NCBI RefSeq assembly: GCF_018417535.1
Contig: NZ_CP070978.1
Location: 2,232,001 to 2,296,000 of the forward strand
Length of the DNA: 64,000 nucleotides
Direction: 5' to 3'
Origin: Burkholderia pyrrocinia
GTDB taxonomy: Bacteria; Pseudomonadota; Gammaproteobacteria; Burkholderiales; Burkholderiaceae
The position numbers were made by a program, and so were the translations under genes. The notes beneath the pieces were generated by a model. That model saw nothing but the letters and a program-made list of their open reading frames with translations. It was not told the DNA's origin and searched no databases. This document shows positions 20,827 to 30,077 of this stretch, one piece after another; the first letter of the stretch is position 1; each line of letters begins with the position of its first letter.

Positions 20827-22380
20827 ATGACGATGCAGACGATGACGGCCGTGTCCCTCGGCGACGCCGCGGAAGCAGGCGCGCGGCCGCCGGACGGCCC
20901 GCTGCTCGCGCTCGACGGCATCACGGTGACGTTCCCGGGCGTGCGCGCGCTCGACGCCGTGTCGCTGGCGGTGCGCGCGGGCGAAGTGCACGGGCTGATG
21001 GGCGAGAACGGCGCGGGCAAATCGACGCTGCTGAAGGTGCTGTCCGGCGTGAACCAGCCGCAGGCCGGCACGCTGACGCTGAACGGCACGGTGCAGCGCT
21101 TCGCGTCGACCCGCGCCGCACTGGAGGCCGGCATCGCGATCATCTACCAGGAGCTGCATCTGGTGCCCGAGCTGACGGTCGCCGAGAACCTGATGCTCGG
21201 GCAGTTGCCGAGCCGGCTCGGCGTGGTCGACGAGCGCACGCTCGCCGCGCGCGCGCTCGATGCGCTGGAGCGGCTCGGCGAGCATATCGATCCGGGCATT
21301 CCGGTGAAGTACCTGTCGATCGGCCAGCGCCAGATGATCGAGATCGGCAAGGCGCTGATGCGCGACGCGCGCGTGATCGCGTTCGATGAACCGACGAGCT
21401 CGCTGTCCGCGCGCGAGGCCACGCAGCTGTTCCGGATCATCCGCGCGCTGCGCGCGGAAGGGCGCGCGATCGTCTACGTCACGCACCGGATGGAAGAAGT
21501 CTACGAACTGTGCGACCGCGTGACGGTGTTTCGCGACGGCCGCCGGATCGACACGTTCGATTCGGTCGCCGATCTCGACCGCGACCGGCTGATCGGCTGC
21601 ATGGTCGGCCGCTCGATCGAGGACGTGTACGGCTACCGGCCGCGCGCGGCCGGCGACATGCTGATCGAGGCGAAAGGGCTGACGGGGCCCGGGCTCGCCG
21701 AGCCTGTGTCGTTTACCGCGCGGCGCGGCGAGATCGTCGGCTTCTTCGGGCTCGTCGGTGCCGGTCGCTCGGAGCTGATGAAGCTGCTGTACGGCGCGGT
21801 GCGCCCGACCGCTGGCTATGTCGAGCTGGGTGGGCGGCGTGTCGCGTTTGCCGGCCCGCGCGATGCGGTGCGCGCCGGCATCGCGCTGTGCCCGGAAGAC
21901 CGCAAGCAGGAAGGCATCGTCGCGATCGCGTCGGTGGCCGACAACCTGAACATCAGCGCGCGCCGCCATTTCAGCCCGGCCCGCATGCTGCTCGACACGC
22001 GGCGCGAACGCGAACTCGCGCAACGCTACATCGAGCGGCTCGCGATCAAGACCCGCGACGGCGACACGCCGATCGGCGCGCTGTCCGGCGGCAACCAGCA
22101 GAAGGTCGTGCTGGCGCGCTGGCTGGCCGAGCGCATCGACGTGTTCCTGATGGACGAGCCGACGCGCGGCATCGACGTCGGCGCGCGCGCGGAAATCTAC
22201 AACCTGTTCTACGAACTCGCGGAAGCGGGCCGCACGGTGATCCTCGTGTCGAGCGATCTGGCCGAGGTGATCGGCGTGTCGGACCGGATCGTCGTGATGA
22301 AGGAAGGACGGATCGCGGGCGAAGTGGCGAAGGCGCAGGCGACGCCCGACGCGCTGATCAAGCTCGCGCTGCCGCGCTAG
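20827..22380 (+). CDS. araG: L-arabinose ABC transporter ATPase, two nucleotide-binding domains
   Basis: A 517-residue tandem ABC ATPase. Domain 1 has Walker [10 protein letters not shown], the degenerate signature YLSIGQRQM and Walker [12 protein letters not shown]. Domain 2 has a modified P-loop [10 protein letters not shown], signature LSGGNQQKV and Walker [15 protein letters not shown]. This arrangement is standard for AraG/RbsA/MglA, where one NBD has a degenerate signature. It starts 20 bases after araF and powers import with the araH permease. Confidence 0.92.
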   Translation: MTMQTMTAVSLGDAAEAGARPPDGPLLALDGITVTFPGVRALDAVSLAVRAGEVHGLMGENGAGKSTLLKVLSGVNQPQAGTLTLNGTVQRFASTRAALEAGIAIIYQELHLVPELTVAENLMLGQLPSRLGVVDERTLAARALDALERLGEHIDPGIPVKYLSIGQRQMIEIGKALMRDARVIAFDEPTSSLSAREATQLFRIIRALRAEGRAIVYVTHRMEEVYELCDRVTVFRDGRRIDTFDSVADLDRDRLIGCMVGRSIEDVYGYRPRAAGDMLIEAKGLTGPGLAEPVSFTARRGEIVGFFGLVGAGRSELMKLLYGAVRPTAGYVELGGRRVAFAGPRDAVRAGIALCPEDRKQEGIVAIASVADNLNISARRHFSPARMLLDTRRERELAQRYIERLAIKTRDGDTPIGALSGGNQQKVVLARWLAERIDVFLMDEPTRGIDVGARAEIYNLFYELAEAGRTVILVSSDLAEVIGVSDRIVVMKEGRIAGEVAKAQATPDALIKLALPR

Positions 22381-22411
22381 CGGCTTGCTGTTCAACCGGA
22401 ATGCAAATGAC

Positions 22412-23431
22412 ATGAGCCAGGCAATGCAACCCCAACGCACCTCCCCGTCCCCTGATGCCGCCGCCGCGCCCGCGCGAGCGCGCGGCGGCGTGTGGCAACT
22501 GATCAACCGCTCCGGCATCGTGATGGTGTTTCTCGTGCTGTTCGCGACGCTGTCGCTGACGGTGCCGGACTTCCTCACGCCGCGCAACATCCAGGGCCTG
22601 CTGCTGTCGGTCACGCTGATCGGCTCGATCGCGGTGACGATGATGTTCGTGCTCGCGCTCGGCGAGGTCGACCTGTCGGTCGCGTCGATCGTCGCGTTCT
22701 CGGGCGTCGTCGCGTCGACGCTGATCACCGCGACGCACAGCGTGCTGTTCGGTACCGCGGCCGGCGTGCTCGCGGGCGGCGCGGTCGGGCTCGTCAACGG
22801 CGTGTTGATCGCGCGCTACCGGATCAATTCGCTGATCGTCACGCTCGCGATGATGGAAGTCGTGCGCGGGCTCGCATTCATCACGTCGAACGGCGACGCG
22901 GTGATGATTTCCGAGGAACGCTTCTTCGAACTCGGGTCCGGCTCGTTCCTCGGCATCTCGTATCCGATCTGGAGCAACATCGTCGGCTTCGTCGTGTTCG
23001 GCTTCCTGCTGCGCAAGACGGTGTTCGGCAAGAACGTGCTGGCCGTCGGCGGCAACGGCGAGGCCGCGCTGCTCGCGGGGCTGCCGGTGATGCGCATCAA
23101 GATCGCGGTGTTCGTGCTGCAGGGGCTCGTGACGGGCTTCGCGGGCGTGATGCTCGCGTCGCGGATGAGCCTCGGCGATCCGAAGACGTCGGTCGGCCTC
23201 GAACTCGGCGTGATCTCCGCGTGCGTGCTCGGCGGCGTGTCGCTGACGGGCGGCGTCGCGACGATCTCCGGCGTGCTCGTCGGCGTGCTGATCATGGGCG
23301 CGGTGCAGGACGCGATGAGCCTGCTGAACGTACCGACGTTTTACCAATATCTGATACGCGGCGGAATTCTGTTGCTCGCGGTGCTGTTCGACCAGTATCG
23401 TCGCAATCAGCGGCGCGCGATGAAGATCTGA
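22412..23431 (+). CDS. araH: L-arabinose ABC transporter permease
   Basis: A 339-residue permease of the RbsC/AraH family with about ten hydrophobic segments. The signature ALGEVDLSVASIVAFSGVV (family form GGIDLSVGS) and the C-terminal loop VISACVLGGVSLTGG are clear. Its cytoplasmic N-terminus is proline/alanine-rich. It begins 31 bases after araG with only a weak Shine-Dalgarno, so translation may depend on coupling. It completes the arabinose importer. Confidence 0.92.
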   Translation: MSQAMQPQRTSPSPDAAAAPARARGGVWQLINRSGIVMVFLVLFATLSLTVPDFLTPRNIQGLLLSVTLIGSIAVTMMFVLALGEVDLSVASIVAFSGVVASTLITATHSVLFGTAAGVLAGGAVGLVNGVLIARYRINSLIVTLAMMEVVRGLAFITSNGDAVMISEERFFELGSGSFLGISYPIWSNIVGFVVFGFLLRKTVFGKNVLAVGGNGEAALLAGLPVMRIKIAVFVLQGLVTGFAGVMLASRMSLGDPKTSVGLELGVISACVLGGVSLTGGVATISGVLVGVLIMGAVQDAMSLLNVPTFYQYLIRGGILLLAVLFDQYRRNQRRAMKI

Positions 23432-23477
23432 CGAGAGCGCGGCCGCCCGCGAATGCGACAAGATATCGGGAGACGGC

Positions 23478-24380
23478 ATGCAACAGACTCATCCGGCCGC
23501 GTCGGCGACGCTGCTGGCCGACAGCCGCAACACGCTCGGCGAAGGCGCGACGTGGTGCGATGCGACACACGCGCTGTACTGGACGGACATCGAAGGCGCG
23601 CAGTTGTGGCGATGCCGCGCGGACGGTTCCGACCTGACGCCGTGGGCGATGCCCGAGCGGCTCGCGTGCTTCGCGCTGACCGACGATCCGGACGTGCTGC
23701 TCGTCGGGCTCGCGACGCATCTCGCGTTCTTCGACCTGCGCAGCGGCGCGTTCACGCGGATCGTCGACGTCGAGCCCGAACTGCCGACGCGGCTGAACGA
23801 CGGGCGCTGCGATCCGTTCGGCGCGTTCGTGCTCGGGATGAAGGACGAAGGTGCCGAACCGCCGCGTGCGGTCGGCGGATTCTACCGGCTCAATCCGGAT
23901 CTCACGCTCGAACGGCTCGCGCTGCCGCCGGCGGCGATCGCGAACAGCATCGCGTTCTCGCCGGACGGTTCGAAGATGTATTTCTGCGATTCGCTCGCGC
24001 GCGAGATTTTCGTCTGCGATTACCGTGCGGGCGGCGACGTCGCGAACGTGCGGCCGTTCGCGCGCCTGACCGACCCGGACGGCGACCCGGACGGCTCGAC
24101 GATCGATCGCGACGGCGGCCTGTGGAACGCGCAGTGGGGCGGCAGGCGGGTCGTGCGCTACGGGCCGGACGGCGTCGAGACGGCGCGCGTCGACGTGCCG
24201 ACCGCACAGCCGAGCTGCGCAACGCTCGACGGCGAAGGTCGCCTGTACGTGACGAGCGCGCGCGTCGGGTTGAGCGACGACGCGCTGGCAAGCGATGCGC
24301 ATGCGGGCGGCGTGTTCGTCGCGCAGACGCGGCATGCGGGGCTGCCGACCGCGCGGTTCATGCCGAAGCGCGCGACCTGA
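23478..24380 (+). CDS. L-arabinolactonase (SMP-30/gluconolactonase family)
   Basis: A 300-residue six-bladed beta-propeller lactonase. The metal-binding residues of the SMP-30 family are visible: Glu in LGEGATW (residue 22), Asn in TRLNDGRCD, Asn in AIANSIAFSPD and Asp in GSTIDRDGGLWNA. By position it hydrolyses L-arabino-gamma-lactone to L-arabonate, the step between the dehydrogenase and the dehydratase encoded upstream. GGGAGACGGC precedes the ATG. It is the last gene of the operon. Confidence 0.88.
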   Translation: MQQTHPAASATLLADSRNTLGEGATWCDATHALYWTDIEGAQLWRCRADGSDLTPWAMPERLACFALTDDPDVLLVGLATHLAFFDLRSGAFTRIVDVEPELPTRLNDGRCDPFGAFVLGMKDEGAEPPRAVGGFYRLNPDLTLERLALPPAAIANSIAFSPDGSKMYFCDSLAREIFVCDYRAGGDVANVRPFARLTDPDGDPDGSTIDRDGGLWNAQWGGRRVVRYGPDGVETARVDVPTAQPSCATLDGEGRLYVTSARVGLSDDALASDAHAGGVFVAQTRHAGLPTARFMPKRAT

Positions 24381-24396
24381 ACGCCACGGCGCGGCC

Positions 24397-24441
24397 GGCG
24401 GCCGGCGGGCGCGGCATCGTCGCACGACCGCGCCGGCCGCC
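24397..24441. terminator. GC-rich inverted repeat between convergent genes, possible terminator
   Basis: GGCGGCCGGC (24397-24406) pairs with GCCGGCCGCC (24432-24441) between the end of the arabinose operon and the convergent amidohydrolase gene. There is no T tract, so it is only a candidate bidirectional terminator. Confidence 0.35.
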
Positions 24442-24474
24442 ACGCGGCGATCGGCACATTCACCACTCGGCGTG

Positions 24475-25368
24475 TCACGCGCGCGGCGCGTCGAGCCCCA
24501 GCCCCAGCAACGCCACTGCGTTGTCCTTCAGGATCAGCGGATGTACGTCGGGCCGGAACCCGGCGCCGTGGAAATCCTCCAGCCAGCGATCCGGCCGGAT
24601 CAGCGGAAAATCCGATGCGAACAGCACCTTGTGCCTGAGCAGCGTATTCGCATACTTGACCAGCTCCGGCGAGAAGTACTTCGGCGACCATCCCGACAGG
24701 TCGATGTAGACGTTCGGCTTGTGCAGCGCGATCGACAGCGCCTGCTCCTGCCACGGCCACGACGGGTGCGCGATCACGATCTTCATGTCCGGGAAATCGG
24801 CCGCGACGTCGTCGAGGTGAATCGGTTCGGAATACTTCAGACGCAGCCCGCCGCCGCCGCGCATGCCCGACCCCATCCCCGAATGCCCGCTGTGAAAGAC
24901 GGCCGGCAGCCCATATTCGGCGATCACCTCGTAGATCGGATACGCGAGCCGGTCGTTCGGAAAGCATCCCTGCATCGTTGGGTGGAACTTGAAGCCCTTC
25001 ACGCCGTGTTCGTCGATCAGGCGGCGCGCCTCGCGCGCGCCGAGGCGGCCCTTGTGCGGGTCGATGCTCGCGAACGCGATCATGACGTCGGCGTTGTCCT
25101 GCGCGAACTGCGCGATCTCCTCGTTCGGAATGCGGCGCCGGCCGATGTTCGTCTCGCAGTCGACGGTGAACATCACGAAGCCGATGCGGCGCTCGCGGTA
25201 ATACGCGATCGTCTCCGGAATCGTCGGCCGGCGGCCCTGCTTCAGCACCGTGCCGAAGTACTTGTCGGCCGCGTCGTCGAATGCCTTCGCGAACAGGTCG
25301 GGCGGCTGGCAGCACGACACTTCGGCATGCACGTGCGTGTCGATGGCGATCAGGTTGCGGACGTCCAA
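24475..25368 (-). CDS. Amidohydrolase-2 family metal-dependent hydrolase
   Basis: A 297-residue TIM-barrel amidohydrolase of the ACMSD/gamma-resorcylate-decarboxylase group. The metal motif HVH stands in IAIDTHVHAEVS, with later ligands in FHSGHSG, IAHPSWPW and FASDFPLI. The start is a TTG at 25368 with GAGGAGACACGC before it; no in-frame ATG fits. Members hydrolyse or decarboxylate aromatic and ring-cleavage acids. The gene is divergent from the ferulate operon and shares its operator-bearing promoter, so a role in hydroxycinnamate or protocatechuate breakdown is likely, but the reaction is not known. Confidence 0.8.
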   Translation of the reverse strand: MDVRNLIAIDTHVHAEVSCCQPPDLFAKAFDDAADKYFGTVLKQGRRPTIPETIAYYRERRIGFVMFTVDCETNIGRRRIPNEEIAQFAQDNADVMIAFASIDPHKGRLGAREARRLIDEHGVKGFKFHPTMQGCFPNDRLAYPIYEVIAEYGLPAVFHSGHSGMGSGMRGGGGLRLKYSEPIHLDDVAADFPDMKIVIAHPSWPWQEQALSIALHKPNVYIDLSGWSPKYFSPELVKYANTLLRHKVLFASDFPLIRPDRWLEDFHGAGFRPDVHPLILKDNAVALLGLGLDAPRA

Positions 25369-25471
25369 GCGTGTCTCCTCATGTCGTGAAGCACCGGCGC
25401 CGCGCGGTGCGAAACCGCGCGTTCGTGCCCGTTTAGGGGTTTGTCCCGAGCCGCTTCCATTCTACTTTACA

Positions 25472-25488
25472 TATCAGGTTACCTGATA
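25472..25488. promoter_or_regulatory. Hydroxycinnamate operator copy 1 (perfect)
   Basis: TATCAGGTTACCTGATA is a perfect inverted repeat with a single central base, located 51 bases before the feruloyl-CoA hydratase/lyase start and between divergent genes. Near-identical copies occur at 33061, 33859 and 33951, all within the same catabolic locus. A MarR-type regulator encoded nearby is the likely ligand. Confidence 0.75.
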
Positions 25489-25538
25489 GTAAATTGGCAT
25501 CGAGTCGCGCAGGGCGGCACGGTCATTGGAGAACGAAG

Positions 25539-26366
25539 ATGAGTTACGAAGGTCGCTGGAAAACGGTGAAGGTCGCGGTCGAGGGCGGGATTGCATGGGT
25601 CACGCTGAACCGCCCGGACAAGCGCAACGCGATGAGCCCGACGCTGAATACGGAGATGATCGACGTGCTGGAAGCGGTCGAGCTCGACGCCGAGGCGCAA
25701 GTGCTCGTGCTGACCGGCGAGGGTGACGCATGGACGGCCGGGATGGACCTGAAGGAGTATTTCCGCGAAGTGGACGCGGGCCCGGAGATCCTGCAGGAAA
25801 AGATCCGCCGCGACGCGAGCCGCTGGCAGTGGCAACTGCTGCGCATGTATGCGAAGCCGACGATCGCGATGGTCAACGGTTGGTGTTTCGGCGGCGGTTT
25901 CTCGCCGCTCGTCGCGTGCGATCTCGCGATCGCGGCCGACGAAGCCGTGTTCGGCCTGTCGGAGATCAACTGGGGCATCCCGCCGGGCAACCTCGTCAGC
26001 AAGGCGATGGCGGACACGGTCGGGCATCGCGAGGCGCTGTACTACATCATGACCGGCGATACCTTCACCGGGCAGCAGGCCGCGAAGATGGGGCTCGTCA
26101 ACAAGAGCGTGCCGCGTGCGCAACTGCGCGACGAAGTGCGCGCGCTCGCCGCGAAGCTGCTGGACAAGAATCCGGTCGTGATCCGCAATGCGAAGCACGG
26201 CTTCAAGCGCTGCCGCGAACTGACGTGGGAGCAGAACGAGGACTACCTGTACGCGAAGCTCGACCAGGCGAACTATCGCGATCCGGAAGGCGGCCGCGAG
26301 CAGGGGCTCAAGCAGTTCCTCGACGACAAGAGCATCAAGCCGGGCCTGCAGACGTACAAGCGCTGA
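25539..26366 (+). CDS. ech: p-Hydroxycinnamoyl-CoA hydratase/lyase (feruloyl-CoA to vanillin)
   Basis: A 275-residue crotonase-fold enzyme that closely matches the characterised Pseudomonas HCHL. It hydrates feruloyl-CoA and cleaves it to vanillin and acetyl-CoA. The active-site Ser122 (GGGFSPL), Glu142 (GLSEINWGIPPG) and Tyr238 (NEDYLYAK) are present. The hallmark tail KQFLDDKSIKPGLQ is intact. GGAGAACGAAG precedes the ATG at 25539, so the longer in-frame start is rejected. It is the first gene of an operon with vanillin dehydrogenase and feruloyl-CoA synthetase, under the TATCAGGTTACCTGATA site. Confidence 0.95.
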   Translation: MSYEGRWKTVKVAVEGGIAWVTLNRPDKRNAMSPTLNTEMIDVLEAVELDAEAQVLVLTGEGDAWTAGMDLKEYFREVDAGPEILQEKIRRDASRWQWQLLRMYAKPTIAMVNGWCFGGGFSPLVACDLAIAADEAVFGLSEINWGIPPGNLVSKAMADTVGHREALYYIMTGDTFTGQQAAKMGLVNKSVPRAQLRDEVRALAAKLLDKNPVVIRNAKHGFKRCRELTWEQNEDYLYAKLDQANYRDPEGGREQGLKQFLDDKSIKPGLQTYKR

Positions 26367-26408
26367 CGCGCGACGCGGCACGCAACCGGACCGAGTGGAG
26401 ACAGCGAA

Positions 26409-27860
26409 ATGCACGAAGTGAGTTTGTTGATCGACGGCGTGTCGCGCGGCGCGTCGGACGGCGGCACGTTCGACCGGATCGATCCGGCGACGGGACAGGT
26501 GGCGTCGCGCGCCGCCGCGGCGACGCTCGCCGATGCGGATGCCGCGGTCGCGGCGGCCGCGCGCGCGTTTCCCGCGTGGGCGGCGCTCGCGCCGACCGAG
26601 CGCCGCCGGCGGCTGCTCGCGGCGGCCGACCGGATGGACGCGCGCGCCGGCGAATTCATCGAGACCGGCCGCGCGGAGACCGGCGCGATGGCGAACTGGT
26701 ACGGCTTCAACGTGATGCTCGCGGCGAACATGCTGCGCGAGGCCGCCGCGATGACGACGCAGATCGACGGCGCGGTCATTCCGTCCGATGTGCCGGGCAG
26801 CCTCGCGATGGCCGTGCGCCAGCCGTGCGGCGTCGTGCTCGGCATCGCGCCGTGGAACGCGCCGGTGATTCTTGCGACCCGCGCGCTCGCGATGCCGCTC
26901 GCGTGTGGCAACACGGTCGTGCTGAAGGCGTCCGAAGGCTGCCCGGGCGTGCACCGGCTGATCGGCAGCGTGCTGCATGACGCGGGGCTCGGCGATGGTG
27001 TCGTCAACGTGATCACGCATGCGCCGCAGGACGCACCCGCGATCGTCGAACGGCTGATCGCGAACCCGGCGGTGCGGCGCGTCAATTTCACCGGGTCGAC
27101 GCGCGTCGGCCGGATCGTCGCGACGCTCGCCGCGCAGCACCTGAAGCCGGCGCTGCTCGAACTCGGCGGCAAGGCGCCGGTGCTCGTGCTCGACGACGCG
27201 GATCTCGATGCGGCGGTCGACGCGGTCGCGTTCGGCGCGTTCTTCAACCAGGGCCAGATTTGCATGTCGACCGAGCGCGTGATCGTCGACCGGCAAGTCG
27301 CCGACGCGTTCGTCGAGCGGCTCGTCGCGAAGGCGCGCACGCTGAAGGCCGGTAACCCGGCCGCACCGGGCGTCGTGCTCGGCACGCTGGAAAGCGCGGC
27401 GGCCGCGCAGCGCATCGCGGCGCTGGTCGCCGACGCGGGCACACACGGCGCGGCGTTGCCGCTCGGCTGCGAAGTCGACGGCGCGGTGATACAGCCGACG
27501 ATCGTCGACGGCGTCACGCGCGACATGAAGCTCTACGCGGACGAATCGTTCGGGCCGGTCGTGACCGTGCAGCGCGTCGACGGCGACGAAGCGGCGCTTG
27601 CAGCCGCGAACGACAGCGAATACGGGCTGTCGGCCGCGGTGTTCAGCCGCGACATCGCACGCGCGATGCAGGTCGCGAAACGGATCGAGTCGGGCATCTG
27701 CCACATCAACGGCCCGACCGTGCACGACGAGGCGCAGATGCCGTTCGGCGGCGTGAAGGCGAGCGGCTACGGCCGGTTCGGCAGCAAGGCGTCGATCGCC
27801 GAATTCACCGACCTGCGCTGGATCACCGTGCAGACCGCGCCGCGCCACTACCCGATCTGA
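26409..27860 (+). CDS. vdh: Vanillin dehydrogenase (aldehyde dehydrogenase family)
   Basis: A 483-residue NAD(P)-dependent aldehyde dehydrogenase. The general base is Glu251 in LLELGGKAP, the nucleophile Cys285 in FNQGQICMSTERV, and the cofactor loop is NFTGSTRVG. The substrate is inferred from position between the lyase that makes vanillin and the CoA ligase; the product is vanillate, which the linked vanAB genes demethylate. It could conceivably also serve the neighbouring arabinose pathway, whose semialdehyde dehydrogenase is missing, but its sequence type is that of the benzaldehyde/vanillin group. The Shine-Dalgarno GTGGAGACAGCG precedes the ATG. Confidence 0.9.
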   Translation: MHEVSLLIDGVSRGASDGGTFDRIDPATGQVASRAAAATLADADAAVAAAARAFPAWAALAPTERRRRLLAAADRMDARAGEFIETGRAETGAMANWYGFNVMLAANMLREAAAMTTQIDGAVIPSDVPGSLAMAVRQPCGVVLGIAPWNAPVILATRALAMPLACGNTVVLKASEGCPGVHRLIGSVLHDAGLGDGVVNVITHAPQDAPAIVERLIANPAVRRVNFTGSTRVGRIVATLAAQHLKPALLELGGKAPVLVLDDADLDAAVDAVAFGAFFNQGQICMSTERVIVDRQVADAFVERLVAKARTLKAGNPAAPGVVLGTLESAAAAQRIAALVADAGTHGAALPLGCEVDGAVIQPTIVDGVTRDMKLYADESFGPVVTVQRVDGDEAALAAANDSEYGLSAAVFSRDIARAMQVAKRIESGICHINGPTVHDEAQMPFGGVKASGYGRFGSKASIAEFTDLRWITVQTAPRHYPI

Positions 27861-27951
27861 GCGCGCCGCCGCGTCGCGGCAAAGACAACGACACAATGAA
27901 GTTCCCGCCGCGCGCCGCGAACGCGCCGGCGGAACCGACTGGAGACAGACC

Positions 27952-29865
27952 TTGGATGCGGATCCGACCCAACTGCGCGACATTCCCGCCGCGCAGCCCG
28001 CCCCCGCCGGCTACCGCCCCGTTGCGATCGGTACGGCACCGCCCGACATCGCGCAACGCGACGGCTGCTGGACCCTGCGCGCAGCGACCGCGCTCGGCGC
28101 GTATCCGCGCCGGCTGACCGACCGGCTCGTCAGCGGTGCGCAAGCGCATCCGGACCGCTGGCTCGTCGCGCGGCGCGGCCCCGACGGCGCGTGGATCGGC
28201 ATCAGCTACGCGCAGATGCTCGAACGCGCGCGCGCGATCGGCCAGGCGCTGCTCGATCGCGGGCTGTCGGCCGAGCGGCCGGTCGCGATCCTGTCCGGCA
28301 ACGATCTCGAACATCTGCAGGTCGCGTTCGGCGCGATGTGGGCCGGCATTCCGTATGCGCCGCTGTCGCCCGCGTATTCGCTCGTGTCGAGCGACTACGG
28401 CAAGCTGCGCCATGCGCTGGCGCTGCTGACGCCGGGGCTCGTGTTTGCCGCCGACGGCAATGCATTCCGCGCCGCGCTCGATGCGACGGTGCCGGCCGAC
28501 GTCGAGCGCGTGGTCGTATCGGCGGCGGACGGGATGCGCGGCGTCACGTGCTTCGCGTCGCTGCTCGACACCGCGCCGGGCAGCGTCGACGCCGCGCACG
28601 ATGCGATCACGGGCGATACGATCGCGAAATTCCTGTTCACGTCCGGTTCGACGCGGCTGCCGAAGGCGGTGCCGACCACGCACCGGATGCTGTGCAGCAA
28701 CCAGCAGATGCTGCTCGAAACGTTTCCGCAATTCGGCATCGAGCCGCCGGTGCTGGTCGACTGGCTGCCGTGGAACCACACGTTCGGCGGCAGCCACAAC
28801 GTGGGGATCGCGCTGTACAACGGCGGCACGCTGTATATCGACGACGGCAAGCCGGTTGCCGGCAAGTTCGACGAGACGCTGCGCAACCTGCGCGAGATCG
28901 CGCCGACGGTGTACTTCAATGTGCCGAAAGGCTGGGAGGAGCTGACCGCCGCGCTTGAAACGGACGCGGCGCTGCGCGCGACCTTCTTCTCGCGCGTGAA
29001 GATGTATTTCTTCGCGGGCGCGGGGCTGTCGCAGGCCGCGTGGGACCGGCTCGAGCGCGTGACGCTCGCGCACTGCGGCGAGCGCATCCGGATCATGGCG
29101 GGCCTCGGAATGACCGAGGCCGCGCCGTCGTGCATGTTCACCACCGGGCCGATGTCGGGCGCCGGCTACATCGGCCTGCCCGCGCCCGGCTGCGACGCGA
29201 AGCTGGTGCCGGTCGACGGCAAGCTCGAGGCGCGCTTTCGCGGGCCGAACGTGATGGCCGGCTACTGGCGCGCGGGCGGCGACGACACGCGGGAAGTATT
29301 CGACGACGAAGGCTACTACCGCAGCGGCGATGCGGTGCGCTTCGTCGACCCGCAGCGTCCGGAGATCGGGCTGATGTTCGACGGCCGGATCGCCGAGGAT
29401 TTCAAGCTGTCGTCGGGGACCTTCGTGAGCGTCGGGCCGATGCGCGCGCGGATCGTGTCGAACGGCGCGCCGTATGTGCAGGACGCGGTCGTGACCGGGA
29501 TGAACCGCGACGACGTCGGCGCGATGATCTTCCCGCGCATCGACGATTGCCGCCGCCTCGCCGGCGCGGGGCCGGACGCCGGCGTGCGTACCGTGCTGCA
29601 GGCGCCGGCCGTGCGCGCGTTCTTCACGGACCTGTTGGCGCGGCTGAACCGCGACGCGACCGGCAGCGCGACGTTCATCACGCGGCTGTGCCTGCTCGAC
29701 ACGCCGCCGTCGCTCGATCTCGGCGAAATCACCGACAAGGGTTCGATCAACCAGCGCGCGGTGCTGACGCAGCGCGCGGCGGTGGTCGAAGCGATGTATG
29801 CGCGCGATGCGGCCGATGTGGCCGATGCGGGCGTGATCGTCGCCGGCGCGGCGCGTGGCGCATAA
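27952..29865 (+). CDS. fcs: Feruloyl-CoA synthetase (AMP-forming)
   Basis: A 637-residue adenylate-forming ligase. The P-loop is FLFTSGSTRLPKAVPTTH, in which SGSTxxPK replaces the usual SGTTGxPK; A5 is AGLGMTEAAPS and A7/A8 contain YYRSGDAVRFVDP. It activates ferulate and other hydroxycinnamates to CoA thioesters with ATP, feeding the hydratase/lyase. The start is a TTG at 27952 with GGAGACAGACC upstream. No in-frame ATG lies near, so a non-ATG start is the best reading. It is the third gene of the ferulate operon. Confidence 0.92.
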   Translation: MDADPTQLRDIPAAQPAPAGYRPVAIGTAPPDIAQRDGCWTLRAATALGAYPRRLTDRLVSGAQAHPDRWLVARRGPDGAWIGISYAQMLERARAIGQALLDRGLSAERPVAILSGNDLEHLQVAFGAMWAGIPYAPLSPAYSLVSSDYGKLRHALALLTPGLVFAADGNAFRAALDATVPADVERVVVSAADGMRGVTCFASLLDTAPGSVDAAHDAITGDTIAKFLFTSGSTRLPKAVPTTHRMLCSNQQMLLETFPQFGIEPPVLVDWLPWNHTFGGSHNVGIALYNGGTLYIDDGKPVAGKFDETLRNLREIAPTVYFNVPKGWEELTAALETDAALRATFFSRVKMYFFAGAGLSQAAWDRLERVTLAHCGERIRIMAGLGMTEAAPSCMFTTGPMSGAGYIGLPAPGCDAKLVPVDGKLEARFRGPNVMAGYWRAGGDDTREVFDDEGYYRSGDAVRFVDPQRPEIGLMFDGRIAEDFKLSSGTFVSVGPMRARIVSNGAPYVQDAVVTGMNRDDVGAMIFPRIDDCRRLAGAGPDAGVRTVLQAPAVRAFFTDLLARLNRDATGSATFITRLCLLDTPPSLDLGEITDKGSINQRAVLTQRAAVVEAMYARDAADVADAGVIVAGAARGA

Positions 29866-30037
29866 GGCGCGCACGCTGCGCATCGGCGGCGACGCGCCGT
29901 GCGACGATCCGTTCCGTGCGGACAAGCGCGCGGTCGGCGCTTACCTCTTCGACTATCCGCTCGCGCTCGCGCTAGTCGAGGCCGGGTGCCGGGCGTCGTT
30001 GCCGGCTGCAGCGGCGCAAAGCCGGCTGTCGGCGTGA
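29855..30037 (+). CDS. Small hypothetical ORF overlapping the end of fcs
   Basis: A 60-residue frame with a GTG start that overlaps the fcs stop by 11 bases. It has no recognised domain, and its tail (AGCRASLPAAAAQSRLSA) looks random. It has no clear Shine-Dalgarno. It could be a translationally coupled small protein, a remnant of a longer gene or chance. A strong stem-loop follows its stop. Confidence 0.2.
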   Translation: MAHKARTLRIGGDAPCDDPFRADKRAVGAYLFDYPLALALVEAGCRASLPAAAAQSRLSA

Positions 30038-30044
30038 ACAGGCG

Positions 30045-30073
30045 GCGCGCGGCGCGCCGAGCGCGCCGCGCGC
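30045..30073. terminator. Strong stem-loop between the convergent fcs and vanB genes
   Basis: GCGCGCGGCGCGC pairs perfectly (13 bp) with GCGCGCCGCGCGC around a three-base CGA loop. It sits just between converging transcription units, consistent with a bidirectional terminator, though neither side has a long T tract. Confidence 0.6.
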
Positions 30074-30077
30074 ACCT

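Noticed and set aside
26409..27860. 2-oxoglutarate semialdehyde dehydrogenase of the arabinose pathway
   Set aside because: Sequence type and operon position between the vanillin-forming lyase and the CoA ligase fit vanillin dehydrogenase better.
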